Shown in pieces: positions 25,850-33,652 of a DNA stretch of 64,000 nucleotides (position 1 is the stretch's first letter; each line of letters begins with the position of its first letter). Location of the stretch: NCBI RefSeq assembly GCF_001650405.1, contig NZ_LWCU01000005.1:29463-93462 (forward strand), read 5' to 3'. Source of the DNA: Microbacterium sp. H83. Lineage in GTDB: Bacteria; Actinomycetota; Actinomycetes; Actinomycetales; Microbacteriaceae. Below the pieces are notes generated by a model. That model searched no databases and had not been told where the DNA came from. It saw only the letters and a program-made list of their open reading frames with translations. The translations under genes were made by a program, and so were the position numbers.

Positions 25850-26481
25850 GATGTTCCCTCCGTCCGGGATGTCGGCGCGTCGAGGAGCGCACGGAGCTTC
25901 GCGAGGCAGCGCTGTCTGGTGGGTCCGATGCTCCCCACGGGCATGGCGAGATCCGCGGCGAGACGGGCGTAGTCCGGTCGCTCCTCGAACGCGATCACGC
26001 GCAGCAGTCGCTGGCAGCGTTCGGGAAGAAGCGTCACGGCCGACCACAGGCGCCGCTGCTCGTCGCGGACCGCCGCATGATGCTCGGCCGACTCCTGTTC
26101 GGGGAGGAGCGTGTCGAGAGCATCCGTCTCGGTCGTGTCGACCCGGTTCTGCGCCTTGCTCGCGCGCCAGGCCTCGCGCCGTGCCGTCGTGGTCAGCCAC
26201 GCCGAGACGGCGCGCGGCTCGCTGATCGACCGCTGTCCGCGGACGAGCTGCAGCCACGCGGTCTGGATGACGTCCTCTGTCAGTGTGCGGTCGAGGCCGT
26301 ACGCGCGAACGACGTGCCAGAGCACAGGCGTCATCAGCCGCACGAGGTCGTCCATCGCGCGGCTGTCGCCGTCCCGCCATGCGTCGAAGAGAGCGGCGGC
26401 GCGTCTCCAGCGAGCCGCGCCGTCATCCGGTGCAGGATCGAGAGCGGCGCCGCCGGGTGCGCCGTCGATCATGAGTCCCAT
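25846..26481 (-). CDS. ECF-type RNA polymerase sigma factor
   Basis: The 211-residue protein has sigma region 2 (LVRLMTPVLWHVVRAYG, then LTEDVIQTAWLQLV) and region 4 (LPERCQRLLRVIAFEERP, then LAMPVGSIGPTRQRCLAKLR with the recognition helix), so it directs polymerase to its own promoters. The frame continues upstream, but the added residues are a hydrophobic run unlike sigma factors; starts at 26481 and 26472 are both possible. A TGTGATCACA palindrome abuts the 26481 ATG. It leads the operon that continues with the small conserved protein, S8 protease and TPR-CHAT protein. No classic anti-sigma gene is adjacent. Confidence 0.9.
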   Translation of the reverse strand: MGLMIDGAPGGAALDPAPDDGAARWRRAAALFDAWRDGDSRAMDDLVRLMTPVLWHVVRAYGLDRTLTEDVIQTAWLQLVRGQRSISEPRAVSAWLTTTARREAWRASKAQNRVDTTETDALDTLLPEQESAEHHAAVRDEQRRLWSAVTLLPERCQRLLRVIAFEERPDYARLAADLAMPVGSIGPTRQRCLAKLRALLDAPTSRTEGTS

Positions 26482-26491
26482 TGTGATCACA
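26482..26491. promoter_or_regulatory. TGTGATCACA palindrome at the sigma gene start
   Basis: A perfect 10-base palindrome resembling a short CRP/FNR-type site touches the upstream side of the ATG at 26481, in the 85-base divergent gap. If the transcript starts here, a bound protein would block it. No regulator is assigned. Confidence 0.45.
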
Positions 26492-26566
26492 CAGATCAGG
26501 AGCACGGCAAGAGCCGCGTGATACATGGACGCGGTCGATCTGTCAGACGGGCGTTAGCGTGGAGGA

Positions 26567-26785
26567 GTGATCGCCCTCGCCGTCGTCCTCTTTCTCAACG
26601 CCGCCTTCAACGTGCTCGTCTGGCCGCGGTTCTACACGCGGGTCGCGAACGATCCCCGTGCGCGGGATGCCGACGGCAGGGCCACGACGTTCCTGAAGGT
26701 CCACGCCGTGCTCATCGCGATCGCGCTGGTGCTCGCCGTCGTGTCGGTCGCGGTCGGCGTCGCCGCGCTCGCCGGGGCGCTCTGA
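26567..26785 (+). CDS. Small two-helix membrane protein
   Basis: The 72-residue product has two hydrophobic helices (IALAVVLFLNAAFNVLVW and VLIAIALVLAVVSVAVGVAA) joined by a basic, conserved-looking loop WPRFYTRVANDPRARDADGRATTFLKVH. The pattern recalls the actinobacterial SCO4848 family of small membrane proteins, a tentative match from memory. The GTG follows TAGCGT by six bases, so the message is probably leaderless; the GGAGGA in that gap is too close to act as a ribosome site. It is divergent from the sigma operon. Function is unknown. Confidence 0.75.
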   Translation: MIALAVVLFLNAAFNVLVWPRFYTRVANDPRARDADGRATTFLKVHAVLIAIALVLAVVSVAVGVAALAGAL

Positions 26786-26791
26786 CCGCTC

Positions 26792-27250
26792 TCACTCGGT
26801 GGCGATCGGCTGCTGCAGCTCGGTGACCCAGGTCGACTGGTCGTCGGATCCGGACTCCAGGTACACCTCGCGGCAGGCGCCCTGAGCGCGGACGCCTCGC
26901 TCTTCGATCGCCTGGTGGATCGCGTGCCAGCTGTCGTCGATCGTCGCCATCGCGCCGAGGTGCGTGCCGGTGACCGCGGATTCGACGGCGGGCAGCTCGA
27001 GGATGTCGACCCCGTCGATGGCCGGCCCGTCGTACGTGAACCCGACGCGGACGCGCACCCCGTGCTTGTTCATGTCGTACACGGCGATCGGCAGGCCCGG
27101 CTCGCCGCCCGATGCGACGATGGCGTCGGCCACCCGGTCGAACAGCGGGCCGACCACGGCCGACACCTCGGGCTGCGAGCCCACGGTCTCGGTCAGGGCG
27201 GCGAGGCGCACGAACGGCAGGGGCTTCTCTGTGATCTTCAGGTCGGACAT
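26792..27250 (-). CDS. GyrI-like effector-binding domain protein
   Basis: The 152-residue protein looks like a stand-alone GyrI-like / AraC effector-binding (SOUL-type) domain: KPLPFVRLAALTETVG at the start, GLPIAVYDMN..VRVRVGFTY in the middle, and the closing CREVYLESGSDD..TWVTELQQPI typical of the fold. Members bind small hydrophobic compounds or hydrolyse some xenobiotics. There is no DNA-binding domain. I take the second of two adjacent ATGs because GGAG lies six bases before it. It is convergent with the small membrane protein, six bases apart. Confidence 0.82.
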   Translation of the reverse strand: MSDLKITEKPLPFVRLAALTETVGSQPEVSAVVGPLFDRVADAIVASGGEPGLPIAVYDMNKHGVRVRVGFTYDGPAIDGVDILELPAVESAVTGTHLGAMATIDDSWHAIHQAIEERGVRAQGACREVYLESGSDDQSTWVTELQQPIATE

Positions 27251-27328
27251 CATCGTCTCCAGATCGAGGGGCGGATGCCGCTGATCCTACGCGCGGGGTC
27301 CGACGCCGTCACCCGTCGCTCTCCTGTC

Positions 27329-27379
27329 TCGGGCCCGTTCAGTCCTCGGGCCCCTTCAGTCCTCGGGCCCGTTCAGTCC
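27329..27379. repeat. Three 17-bp tandem repeats at the end of the FUSC gene
   Basis: Three units of TCGGGCCCGTTCAGTCC (unit 2 has CCCC for CCCG) run from 27329 to 27379. The FUSC stop codon is inside unit 3, so units 1 and 2 repeat the gene's own end. Slippage is the likely origin. Confidence 0.85.
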
Positions 27380-28512
27380 TCGGGATCCGATTCGTCCCGG
27401 GCCTCGTCGTCCGGCTCGTGCGCGGGCGCGCTGAGGATCAGGATGCGGCGCAGGTGCATGGCCGTCAGCACTCCCGGGCCCATGGAGCGTCGGGCGTCGA
27501 TCGTGCGGTCGTCGACCTTCTCGAGCAGCAGCCGGATCGCCCGCGCGGCCTCGCCGCGGACCCGATGCGCATCGGCCGAGTCCGGATCCCCCCGGCTGAT
27601 GACGTCGGCGACGGCATGGCAGGCGGCCGCGAGAGGCTCGGGAAGCTCCGGATCGAGTGCGATCGCTCCGGGGCGCTCCCAGATCGTGTCGGCGGTGGCG
27701 TCCGAGATGTCGCGGATGAGGTGTGCGATCCGGTCGAGCCGTCCGAGCTCCTCGTGGATGTGCTGCGTCTCCCCGCGACGTCCGCGGGCGCGCGGATTGG
27801 CTCGACGGCTGTCGTCCGCCTCCGACAGGGCGACGCGCAGGGATGCGGTCGTGTCGGCGAGCTGTGCCGCATCCTCCGCCCACTGCTCGTGCTCCGGCGG
27901 CCACGACTCGGTCACCGCATATCCGATCGCGTGGAGGTGGTCGCCGAGCTGCTCGCGGAACGCCTCCACGCGCGCAGCGGCGACGAGAGTGAGCGGGGCC
28001 GGTGCGATCGCGAGATTCACGACGAGGCCGATGATGACGCCCACAGCCATCTGGGCGAGATAGCCGACCGAGTACTCGTCGGCGTTCTGTCCGCCGATGA
28101 TCAGCACGAACAGGGCGGCCATCGGGACGTACTCGCGGCCGACGCCGAACCAGCCGGTTCCCGACACCAGGACTCCGATGCCGACGACGGCCGGGATGGT
28201 CCACCAGTTCGGCCCCACGGTCAGCACGACCACGGAGGCGAGCGCGATGCCGGTCGCGAGGCCGAGTAGCGTCTGCAGTCCCGACCGGACCGAGCCCATG
28301 AGCGTCGGGTACATGCTCACGAGCGCGCCGAGCGGGGCGTAGTACGGGTACTCGTCGGTGACGCCGGGCATGTGCGGCGCGATCGTCCAGGCGAGGCCCA
28401 CTGCGAGCGCCGTCTTCGCGACGAGAAGCAGACGGGCGGGACGCACGGCGTCGACCGCGGATCGCACGATCGCCGGTCGGCGTTCGCTGATCCGGGTGCG
28501 GATGTTCGTCAC
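27373..28512 (-). CDS. FUSC-family membrane protein
   Basis: The 379-residue inner-membrane protein has about six N-terminal helices (KTALAVGLAWTIAPHMPGV, ASVVVLTVGPNWWTIPAVVGIG, VPMAALFVLIIGG, VGVIIGLVVNLAI) followed by a cytoplasmic, mostly helical acidic domain. This half-size FUSC layout is related to AaeB-type aromatic acid exporters and YccS proteins. The GTG at 28512 follows GAGAGG; the frame upstream is open but does not resemble a protein. The gene stands alone, its stop lying inside a small tandem repeat. Substrate is unknown. Confidence 0.85.
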   Translation of the reverse strand: MTNIRTRISERRPAIVRSAVDAVRPARLLLVAKTALAVGLAWTIAPHMPGVTDEYPYYAPLGALVSMYPTLMGSVRSGLQTLLGLATGIALASVVVLTVGPNWWTIPAVVGIGVLVSGTGWFGVGREYVPMAALFVLIIGGQNADEYSVGYLAQMAVGVIIGLVVNLAIAPAPLTLVAAARVEAFREQLGDHLHAIGYAVTESWPPEHEQWAEDAAQLADTTASLRVALSEADDSRRANPRARGRRGETQHIHEELGRLDRIAHLIRDISDATADTIWERPGAIALDPELPEPLAAACHAVADVISRGDPDSADAHRVRGEAARAIRLLLEKVDDRTIDARRSMGPGVLTAMHLRRILILSAPAHEPDDEARDESDPED

Positions 28513-28679
28513 GGCATCCTCTCTGTCGGTCGTCTCCCCGAGCGCGAGAGTAGCCCGCTCGCCTCCGTGGCGCACACAGGGTTGCGCTTCGGGCCCCGGC
28601 CGTGATGCGCGGGGCGCCGCGCGGCCTTCGCGGGCCGTGGTCGGCGGCCGGGCCTCGGGGCGCGGTGCGCGCGCAGAAC

Positions 28680-28746
28680 GGGGGCCGACACACCGGACGA
28701 AGGACCGATGCGGTGACGCGGTCCGACGAGTGGTGTGCCGGCCCCC
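28680..28746 (-). terminator. Large hairpin after the GntR-ABC operon
   Basis: GGGGGCCGACACAC pairs with GTGTGCCGGCCCCC (one mismatch), with an inner GGACCG/CGGTCC stem. It lies 24 bases past the permease stop at 28770 and is the probable operon terminator. The rest of the 28513-28769 gap shows nothing else. Confidence 0.6.
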
Positions 28747-28769
28747 GGAGCAGGCGCCGACGGAGCGGC

Positions 28770-29456
28770 CTACGGAGTGACCCTGCGGAAGGCGAGGAAC
28801 GAGACGGCGCTCAGCACGGCCGCGACCACGAGTCCCCAGAGTGCGAGTCCGAGGGCGCCGAGGTCGCCGACGCTCCGCCAGACCTGGAGCCACAGCTCGA
28901 GTCGGGTCGCCAGGAACACGAGGCCGAGCAGCACCAGCGTCAGGCCGACTCCGACGATGGTGAGGACGGTCGGGCCCCAGCTCTTGTAGATCGTGGCTCC
29001 CGTGAAGCCGATCAGGAAGAGCAGCAGCGCGAGCGTGAAGTACACGGTGAAGGCGCCGAGGGGTCCGGCCTCCCACAGCCAGGGCAGGTAGAAGACGTAG
29101 CCGTTGACGCCGTATCCGTTCGTCAGGGTCTCGATGCCGCCACCGATCAGGAAGATGATCCCGAGGAAGGCACTGCCGAGGACGGCGGTGATGAGAGTCC
29201 CGACGAAGAAGTCGCGTCGCGTGATGCTCATCGCCTGCGAGAACGGGAACGTGTAGGTCATCGCGCCCATGCCGATCGCGAAGAAGTACCAGAGCGGGGC
29301 CTGTCCGCCGCCGCCGTACTTCGGGGTGTCGACGGGGATCATCGCGTAGATCAGCACCGAGATGACCACGGCGGATCCGAGGATGATCAGCGGCACCCAG
29401 ACGAAGGTCTGGCGGTTGATGAGCTGCAGGCGGATGACGTTCAGTGTGCGTCGCAT
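28770..29456 (-). CDS. ABC-2-like membrane permease of the YtrA-type operon
   Basis: The 228-residue protein has six hydrophobic helices (for example FVWVPLIILGSAVVISVLIY, FFVGTLITAVLGSAFLGIIF, GAFTVYFTLALLLFLIGF) and looks like a compact ABC-2-type exporter permease. Its start touches the ATPase stop by one base (TGATG), so it is translated with it. It is the last gene of a three-gene GntR-ATPase-permease operon. The ligand exported is unknown; YtrA-type systems elsewhere often respond to cell-wall antibiotics. Confidence 0.85.
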   Translation of the reverse strand: MRRTLNVIRLQLINRQTFVWVPLIILGSAVVISVLIYAMIPVDTPKYGGGGQAPLWYFFAIGMGAMTYTFPFSQAMSITRRDFFVGTLITAVLGSAFLGIIFLIGGGIETLTNGYGVNGYVFYLPWLWEAGPLGAFTVYFTLALLLFLIGFTGATIYKSWGPTVLTIVGVGLTLVLLGLVFLATRLELWLQVWRSVGDLGALGLALWGLVVAAVLSAVSFLAFRRVTP

Positions 29457-30373
29457 CAGCGCACCTCCTCGTTCGCGAAGGACTCTCTCGTGGGAGACTG
29501 CGCCTCGGCCTTCTGCGTGAGGCGCACGATGAGCTGCTGCAGGGACACGGGGGCCAGGTCGAGACCGGATGCCGTGACCTCGCCGCGCTCGTCGGCGGTC
29601 AGCGCCCCGAGCACGGTGACGGAGGCGACGCGGCCGAGGGCCTCGCGGTGCAGCACCTCGCGTCCAGAGGCCCAGGCATCGACCTTCGCGGCGTCGCCGA
29701 CCACGGTGACGGCGCGGTCGCGCACGGCATCCGTGTCCTCGTTCAGGAGGATCCGGCCGTTGTCGATGACGACGACCTTCTCGATGAGGTTCGAGACCTC
29801 GTCGATGAGGTGCGACGAGAGGACGATCGTGCGGGGGTGCTCGGCGTAGTCCTCGAGCAGGCGGTCGTAGAAGATCTGCCGCGCGACGGCATCCAAGCCG
29901 AGGTAGGGCTCGTCGAAGAAGGTCAGGTCGGCGCGCGAGGCGAGTCCGATGATGACTCCGACGGCCGAGAGCTGTCCGCGCGAGAGCTTCTTGATGGTCT
30001 GCTTCATCGGCAGCTGGAACTCCTCGATGAGCTCCTCTGCGAAGGCCTGGTCCCAGTTCTCGAAGAACAGGCTCGCCGCCTTGAACGCGTGGCGCGGGTA
30101 GGCGTCGTCCGGGTACTTCTGACTCTCGCGCACGAAGCAGACGCGATTGAGGACCCGCGTGTTCTCGTAGGGGTGCTCGCCGAAGACCCGCACGGTGCCG
30201 GAGCTCTCGAAGTTCTGCGCCGTGAGGATCGACATGAGCGTGGTCTTGCCGGCGCCGTTGCGGCCGAGCAGGCCGTAGATCGAGCCGGCCTCGAGGCTGA
30301 GCGACACGTTGTCGAGCGCGCGCTTGTCCTTGAAGCGCTTGGTGAGGTTCTGCACCTCGATGACGGCGGTCAT
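29456..30373 (-). CDS. ABC transporter ATPase of the YtrA-type operon
   Basis: The 305-residue ATPase has Walker A GRNGAGKTT near residue 38, signature LSRGQLSAVGVIIGLA and Walker B LTFFDEPYLGLD, with VLSSHLIDEVSNLIE after it. The signature LSRGQ instead of LSGGQ is typical of ABC-2 exporter ATPases. The last 80 residues form an accessory domain. It overlaps both the regulator gene (ATGA) and the permease (TGATG), so the three proteins are made together. Confidence 0.92.
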   Translation of the reverse strand: MTAVIEVQNLTKRFKDKRALDNVSLSLEAGSIYGLLGRNGAGKTTLMSILTAQNFESSGTVRVFGEHPYENTRVLNRVCFVRESQKYPDDAYPRHAFKAASLFFENWDQAFAEELIEEFQLPMKQTIKKLSRGQLSAVGVIIGLASRADLTFFDEPYLGLDAVARQIFYDRLLEDYAEHPRTIVLSSHLIDEVSNLIEKVVVIDNGRILLNEDTDAVRDRAVTVVGDAAKVDAWASGREVLHREALGRVASVTVLGALTADERGEVTASGLDLAPVSLQQLIVRLTQKAEAQSPTRESFANEEVR

Positions 30374-30765
30374 GCGGGGTTCTTCCCTTCTGTCTGTGCT
30401 GCGTCTGCGTGTGCCGCCCGCTCGGTGAGCAGGGCCGCGAGGTCTGCGGCGGAGAGGCCCAGCGTGCGGGCCTCGGCGAGGAGCGGATCGATGTATCGGT
30501 CGGCGAACGCCGAGCGGCGCTCTCCGAGGACGAGGTCCCGCGCGCCCGCGGCGACGAACATGCCGATGCCGCGGCGCTTGTACAGCACTCCCTTGTCGGT
30601 GAGCATGGCGACTCCCTTCGCTGCCGTCGCGGGGTTGATCCGGTAGAAGCCGGACAGCTCGTTGGTCGAAGGCGCCTGCGTCTCCTCCTCGAGCGAGCCG
30701 TCGATGATCGAGTCCTCGATCTGCTCGGCGATCTGGAGGAAGAGCGGCTTGCCTTCTTCGATCAC
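30370..30765 (-). CDS. GntR-family regulator, YtrA type
   Basis: The 131-residue repressor has the N-terminal GntR winged helix (KPLFLQIAEQIEDSIIDGSL, APSTNELSGFYRINPATAAKG, GMFVAAGARDL) and only a short helical C-terminus, the mark of the YtrA subfamily that autoregulates ABC operons. GTG 30765 is chosen because GGAGG precedes it by five bases. The promoter region carries a GTTAC..GTAAC inverted repeat overlapping the -10, the expected binding site. Its probable role is to repress this operon until an inducer such as an envelope-active compound appears. Confidence 0.92.
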   Translation of the reverse strand: MIEEGKPLFLQIAEQIEDSIIDGSLEEETQAPSTNELSGFYRINPATAAKGVAMLTDKGVLYKRRGIGMFVAAGARDLVLGERRSAFADRYIDPLLAEARTLGLSAADLAALLTERAAHADAAQTEGKNPA

Positions 30766-30790
30766 GAGTCCTCCGCGGGTTTGTGGGTTA

Positions 30791-30830
30791 GTTACTCGAC
30801 TAGGTAACCACTGAACCTTGGTCATGTCAA
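30791..30830 (-). promoter_or_regulatory. Promoter and operator of the GntR-ABC operon
   Basis: On the minus strand TTGACA (30830-30825) is followed after 17 bases by TTACCT (30807-30802). GTTACTCGACTAGGTAAC (30791-30808), with GTTAC/GTAAC arms, covers the -10. YtrA-type regulators bind this sort of repeat, so autorepression is likely. Confidence 0.7.
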
Positions 30831-31034
30831 TGGGCATTCTCCGCCCGGTTCTGTCGGTCGACGCGTGCGCTTCGGGTGCCGGGTCGATTCAGCATCCCGG
30901 GCGGGATGGGCGGTCGGATTCGCCCGCGCAGAGTCGATTCGGATGCTGTTGTGACCCCGCACGGTTCGGGAGATGCGATATCGACCCCGCGAGGTGCGCG
31001 GGCGCGGGTGGGGGAGGCGGCGCGGTGGCTGTCG

Positions 31035-31319
31035 TCAGCGCCAGAGGGTGGCGACGCGCGCTTCGGCCTCGCGGGTGCGCGCCTGTGCGCGAGCGGCGGC
31101 GATCGCTGCGTCGGTCAGAGCGGACTGCATGGCGGCGGCGCAGGCGGTCCACTTCCGCTGGGCGCGCTCGTATGCCTCGCGCGCACGTCCCGCCCAGAGT
31201 CCGTCCAGCCCGGCGATCTCAGCGTCGAGGTCATCGAGGAGGGCGCGGATGCATCGCGCCGAATCCGCCAGCGCCGCGATGGACTGGGCGAGGGGCTCGT
31301 GCTCGACGCGGATGCGCAT
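31035..31319 (-). CDS. WXG100-like small protein, end of toxin operon
   Basis: The 94-residue protein is helical with LDGLWAGRAREAYERAQRKW, a WXG-like turn (Trp42-Ala43-Gly44) flanked by two helices, like WXG100/ESAT-6-type proteins handled by type VII secretion. It starts by a one-base TGATG overlap with the downstream immunity-like gene, so it belongs to the operon starting at 33942. It could be the partner for a toxin or an unused secretion adaptor. No ESX membrane or ATPase genes are in this window. Confidence 0.72.
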   Translation of the reverse strand: MRIRVEHEPLAQSIAALADSARCIRALLDDLDAEIAGLDGLWAGRAREAYERAQRKWTACAAAMQSALTDAAIAAARAQARTREAEARVATLWR

Positions 31320-31813
31320 CAGGGTTCCTCGGTGTCGGGCTTCGGCCAGCTCATGTCGAGCTCGCGGAGTGTGTAGGGCTGGGAGACCTTGTCGGTGAGG
31401 AAGTAGGTGTAGAAGATGACTGCGGCCTCGTCGGCGGTGAACACTTCGTTCGGGTGGACGAAGACGCTGTGCCGGCCTTCGTCCCAGTGGATCTCCTCGG
31501 TCGGATCGCCGGTGTGGTCGCCGCCGGGTTTGCCGACCGCGTACTGGTGGGCGGTGCCGTCGGGGTCGACACAACGGACCTCGATCGCCATGGCCCCGGC
31601 GGTGCCGGCGCACTGGATGTACTCGTCGTTGAACGGGATGCTGTGCAGGAGGTCGGCGCCCTCGGGCGCGCGCCACAGGCTGTATGCCCAGAAGGTGGAA
31701 GCGTTCATGCGGTTCAGCGAGAACCTGATCTCCTCGGGGTATGACCGGAGGTCATCGAGCAGAGCGCCTCGCGTAGAGCCGTTGATTTGATCGATGTGTG
31801 TGGGCTTGCTCAC
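31319..31813 (-). CDS. Immunity-protein candidate, copy 2
   Basis: The 164-residue cytosolic protein is nearly identical over its central and C-terminal part to the copy at 31854-32345 (NASTFWAYSLWRAPEGADLL, then IPFNDEYIQCAGTAGAMAIEV and VHPNEVFTADEAAVIFYTYF), but its first 30 residues differ (DQINGSTRGALLDDLRSYP against TQINGQSRGPFVDYARPYP). The PNEVFTADEA pattern reminds me of Imm1-type immunity proteins, a weak guess. Position behind the toxin suggests it neutralises the nuclease or a related variant. It is separated from copy 1 by 40 bases. Confidence 0.7.
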   Translation of the reverse strand: MSKPTHIDQINGSTRGALLDDLRSYPEEIRFSLNRMNASTFWAYSLWRAPEGADLLHSIPFNDEYIQCAGTAGAMAIEVRCVDPDGTAHQYAVGKPGGDHTGDPTEEIHWDEGRHSVFVHPNEVFTADEAAVIFYTYFLTDKVSQPYTLRELDMSWPKPDTEEP

Positions 31814-31853
31814 TTGGCTGCTTTCGGGCGCATCCGAATGAGTCGGATGCGCA

Positions 31854-32345
31854 TCAGTCGTCGCCTGCGGGTTCCGGCCGGCTCATGTCGAGCTCGCGGA
31901 GCCCGTAGGGCTGGGAGACCTTGTCGGTGAGGAAGTAGGTGTAGAAGATGACTGCGGCTTCGTCGGCGGTGAATACTTCGTTCGGGTGGACGAGGACGCT
32001 GTGCCGGCCTTCGTCCCAGTGGATCTCCTCGGTCGGATCGTCGGTGTGGTCGCCGCCGGGTTTGCCGACCGCGTACTGGTGGGCGGTGCCGTCGGGGTCG
32101 ACGTAGCGGACCTCGATCGCCATGGCCCCGGCGGTGCCGGCGCACTGGATGTACTCGTCGTTGAACGGGATGCTGTCCAGGAGGTCGGCGCCCTCGGGCG
32201 CGCGCCACAGGCTGTATGCCCAGAAGGTGGAGGCGTTCATGCGGTTCAGCGAGACGCGCAACTGCTCCGGATACGGGCGCGCGTAGTCGACAAACGGGCC
32301 ACGGCTCTGGCCGTTGATCTGCGTGATGTGTGTGGGCTTGCTCAT
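31854..32345 (-). CDS. Immunity-protein candidate, copy 1
   Basis: The 163-residue acidic protein starts by ATGA overlap with the toxin stop, the classic place for a cognate immunity gene. No signal peptide is present. It and copy 2 share about 375 bp at roughly 95 percent identity (31350-31724 against 31882-32256), so a recent duplication occurred and the N-terminal end diverged. The family is not certain; Imm1-like is a possible reading. Direct function is inferred from position only. Confidence 0.75.
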   Translation of the reverse strand: MSKPTHITQINGQSRGPFVDYARPYPEQLRVSLNRMNASTFWAYSLWRAPEGADLLDSIPFNDEYIQCAGTAGAMAIEVRYVDPDGTAHQYAVGKPGGDHTDDPTEEIHWDEGRHSVLVHPNEVFTADEAAVIFYTYFLTDKVSQPYGLRELDMSRPEPAGDD

Positions 32346-33652
32346 TTCACGGTCTCCAGAATCACCTTCGTAATCTTGATCTTCTCGCCATTAAGGGTGG
32401 CGGTGGCCGGTCTTTCCGGGCTGACGAGGCTGTCGAAGGCTCGCTGCGCGGCCTCGCCGGTCCCAGTTCCACCCTTGACCTCGATGCCGGTGTAGGTGCC
32501 GTCCGAGTTCCTGAACAGGCCGTCGTAATAGCGGTGCTGATCCCAGCCTGCGTCTGGGCGGTAGTGATATCCGTCGATCGTCGCACGCACTTTGTCGCGG
32601 ATGACATCTGTGTGTGTCCTCTCCGCGAAAGCATCGAGCCCGATCTTCTCCGTATTGACCCATGGTCGCTGACCATCACCGTTGTACTTGCCTTCGATAT
32701 CTCGTCCGCCGTGCACGGGATGCGGCAACCGCTGAACGACATCGACCGCATCGTCGCCGGTCGCCTCGTTCATCCACCGTCCGGCGGCGTGACCGGCGGC
32801 GGCCAGCCCCGCAGCCGCGATGCCCACTCCTGCCCACGCCACACCGCCACCGGGAGCCGCGCCCACGCCGGTGAGCGCGAGTGCGCCACCGCCGCCGATC
32901 ATCGTTCCGCCGACGATCACCGACGCGACCCCGCCCAGCAGTTCGAGCAGGATGTCCGGGTGATTGATGAGCGCGTTGCCCATCGAGGCGATGAAGTTCA
33001 GCTGATCGATCGCCGGGTTGAGCACGACCGTCTCGAAGGCGATCGAGCCGATCGCTCCCGCCGTCGCCCAGTTCTTCGTGCTCTCGGTCCGGTCCGGCGT
33101 CTCGACGGGAGCGGCATCGGCCGCATCGTGGATGGCGTTCGCGGCATCCACCGCATACGTCTCCAGCACGCCCCGCGCGTTGGTCAGTACATCGAGCGCC
33201 TGCATGCGCAGGTCCGCCCCGCCATCGACGAACGGCATGTCCAGTTCGACGTGCCGCAGGCCGAGCTCGCGCTCCAGCCGACGAACCTCCCGTCGGTGCG
33301 CCGCCTGCGACGCGATGGTCGCCGCCTCCGCCTGCTCCCACAGGTCGATGGCGCGCGCAGCTTCGTCCTGCGCCCAGCGCAGCGCGTCGCCGTACGCCGA
33401 CAGGGCGGCAGCGCCGTCCATCAGGAGCCCGCCGGTCTTCTCCCACGACGAGCGCAGGTGCTCCGCCCGCTCGAGGTACTTCTCGTACGGATATCCCTGC
33501 CACGCGGAGTCGACCTCGAGTCTGCGCAGCCCGTCGCGGAGCTCGGTCGACGCCTCCGATCGCGATCGCCACGTCGAGGCCACGGTGTGCGCGGCGGCAT
33601 ACGAGCCCGGTATCAACGCGACCGGGTCCGTCGTCATGCCCAGCTCGAGCAT
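32342..33652 (-). CDS. Polymorphic toxin: WXG-type N-terminus, PD-(D/E)xK nuclease C-terminus
   Basis: The 436-residue protein has an N-terminal helical domain with a WQG turn (Trp51-Gln52-Gly53), as in WXG/LXG-type secreted toxins, and a coiled region to about residue 180. Residues 240-290 are a Gly/Ala-rich hydrophobic stretch able to enter membranes. The C-terminal 120 residues contain Asp377 (YYDGLFRN) and Glu391-Val392-Lys393 (GIEVKGG), the spacing of a PD-(D/E)xK nuclease, so DNA or RNA cleavage in rival cells is the likely action. It overlaps its upstream partner by TGATG and its downstream immunity candidate by ATGA. Secretion by a type VII system encoded elsewhere is inferred. Confidence 0.82.
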   Translation of the reverse strand: MLELGMTTDPVALIPGSYAAAHTVASTWRSRSEASTELRDGLRRLEVDSAWQGYPYEKYLERAEHLRSSWEKTGGLLMDGAAALSAYGDALRWAQDEAARAIDLWEQAEAATIASQAAHRREVRRLERELGLRHVELDMPFVDGGADLRMQALDVLTNARGVLETYAVDAANAIHDAADAAPVETPDRTESTKNWATAGAIGSIAFETVVLNPAIDQLNFIASMGNALINHPDILLELLGGVASVIVGGTMIGGGGALALTGVGAAPGGGVAWAGVGIAAAGLAAAGHAAGRWMNEATGDDAVDVVQRLPHPVHGGRDIEGKYNGDGQRPWVNTEKIGLDAFAERTHTDVIRDKVRATIDGYHYRPDAGWDQHRYYDGLFRNSDGTYTGIEVKGGTGTGEAAQRAFDSLVSPERPATATLNGEKIKITKVILETVK

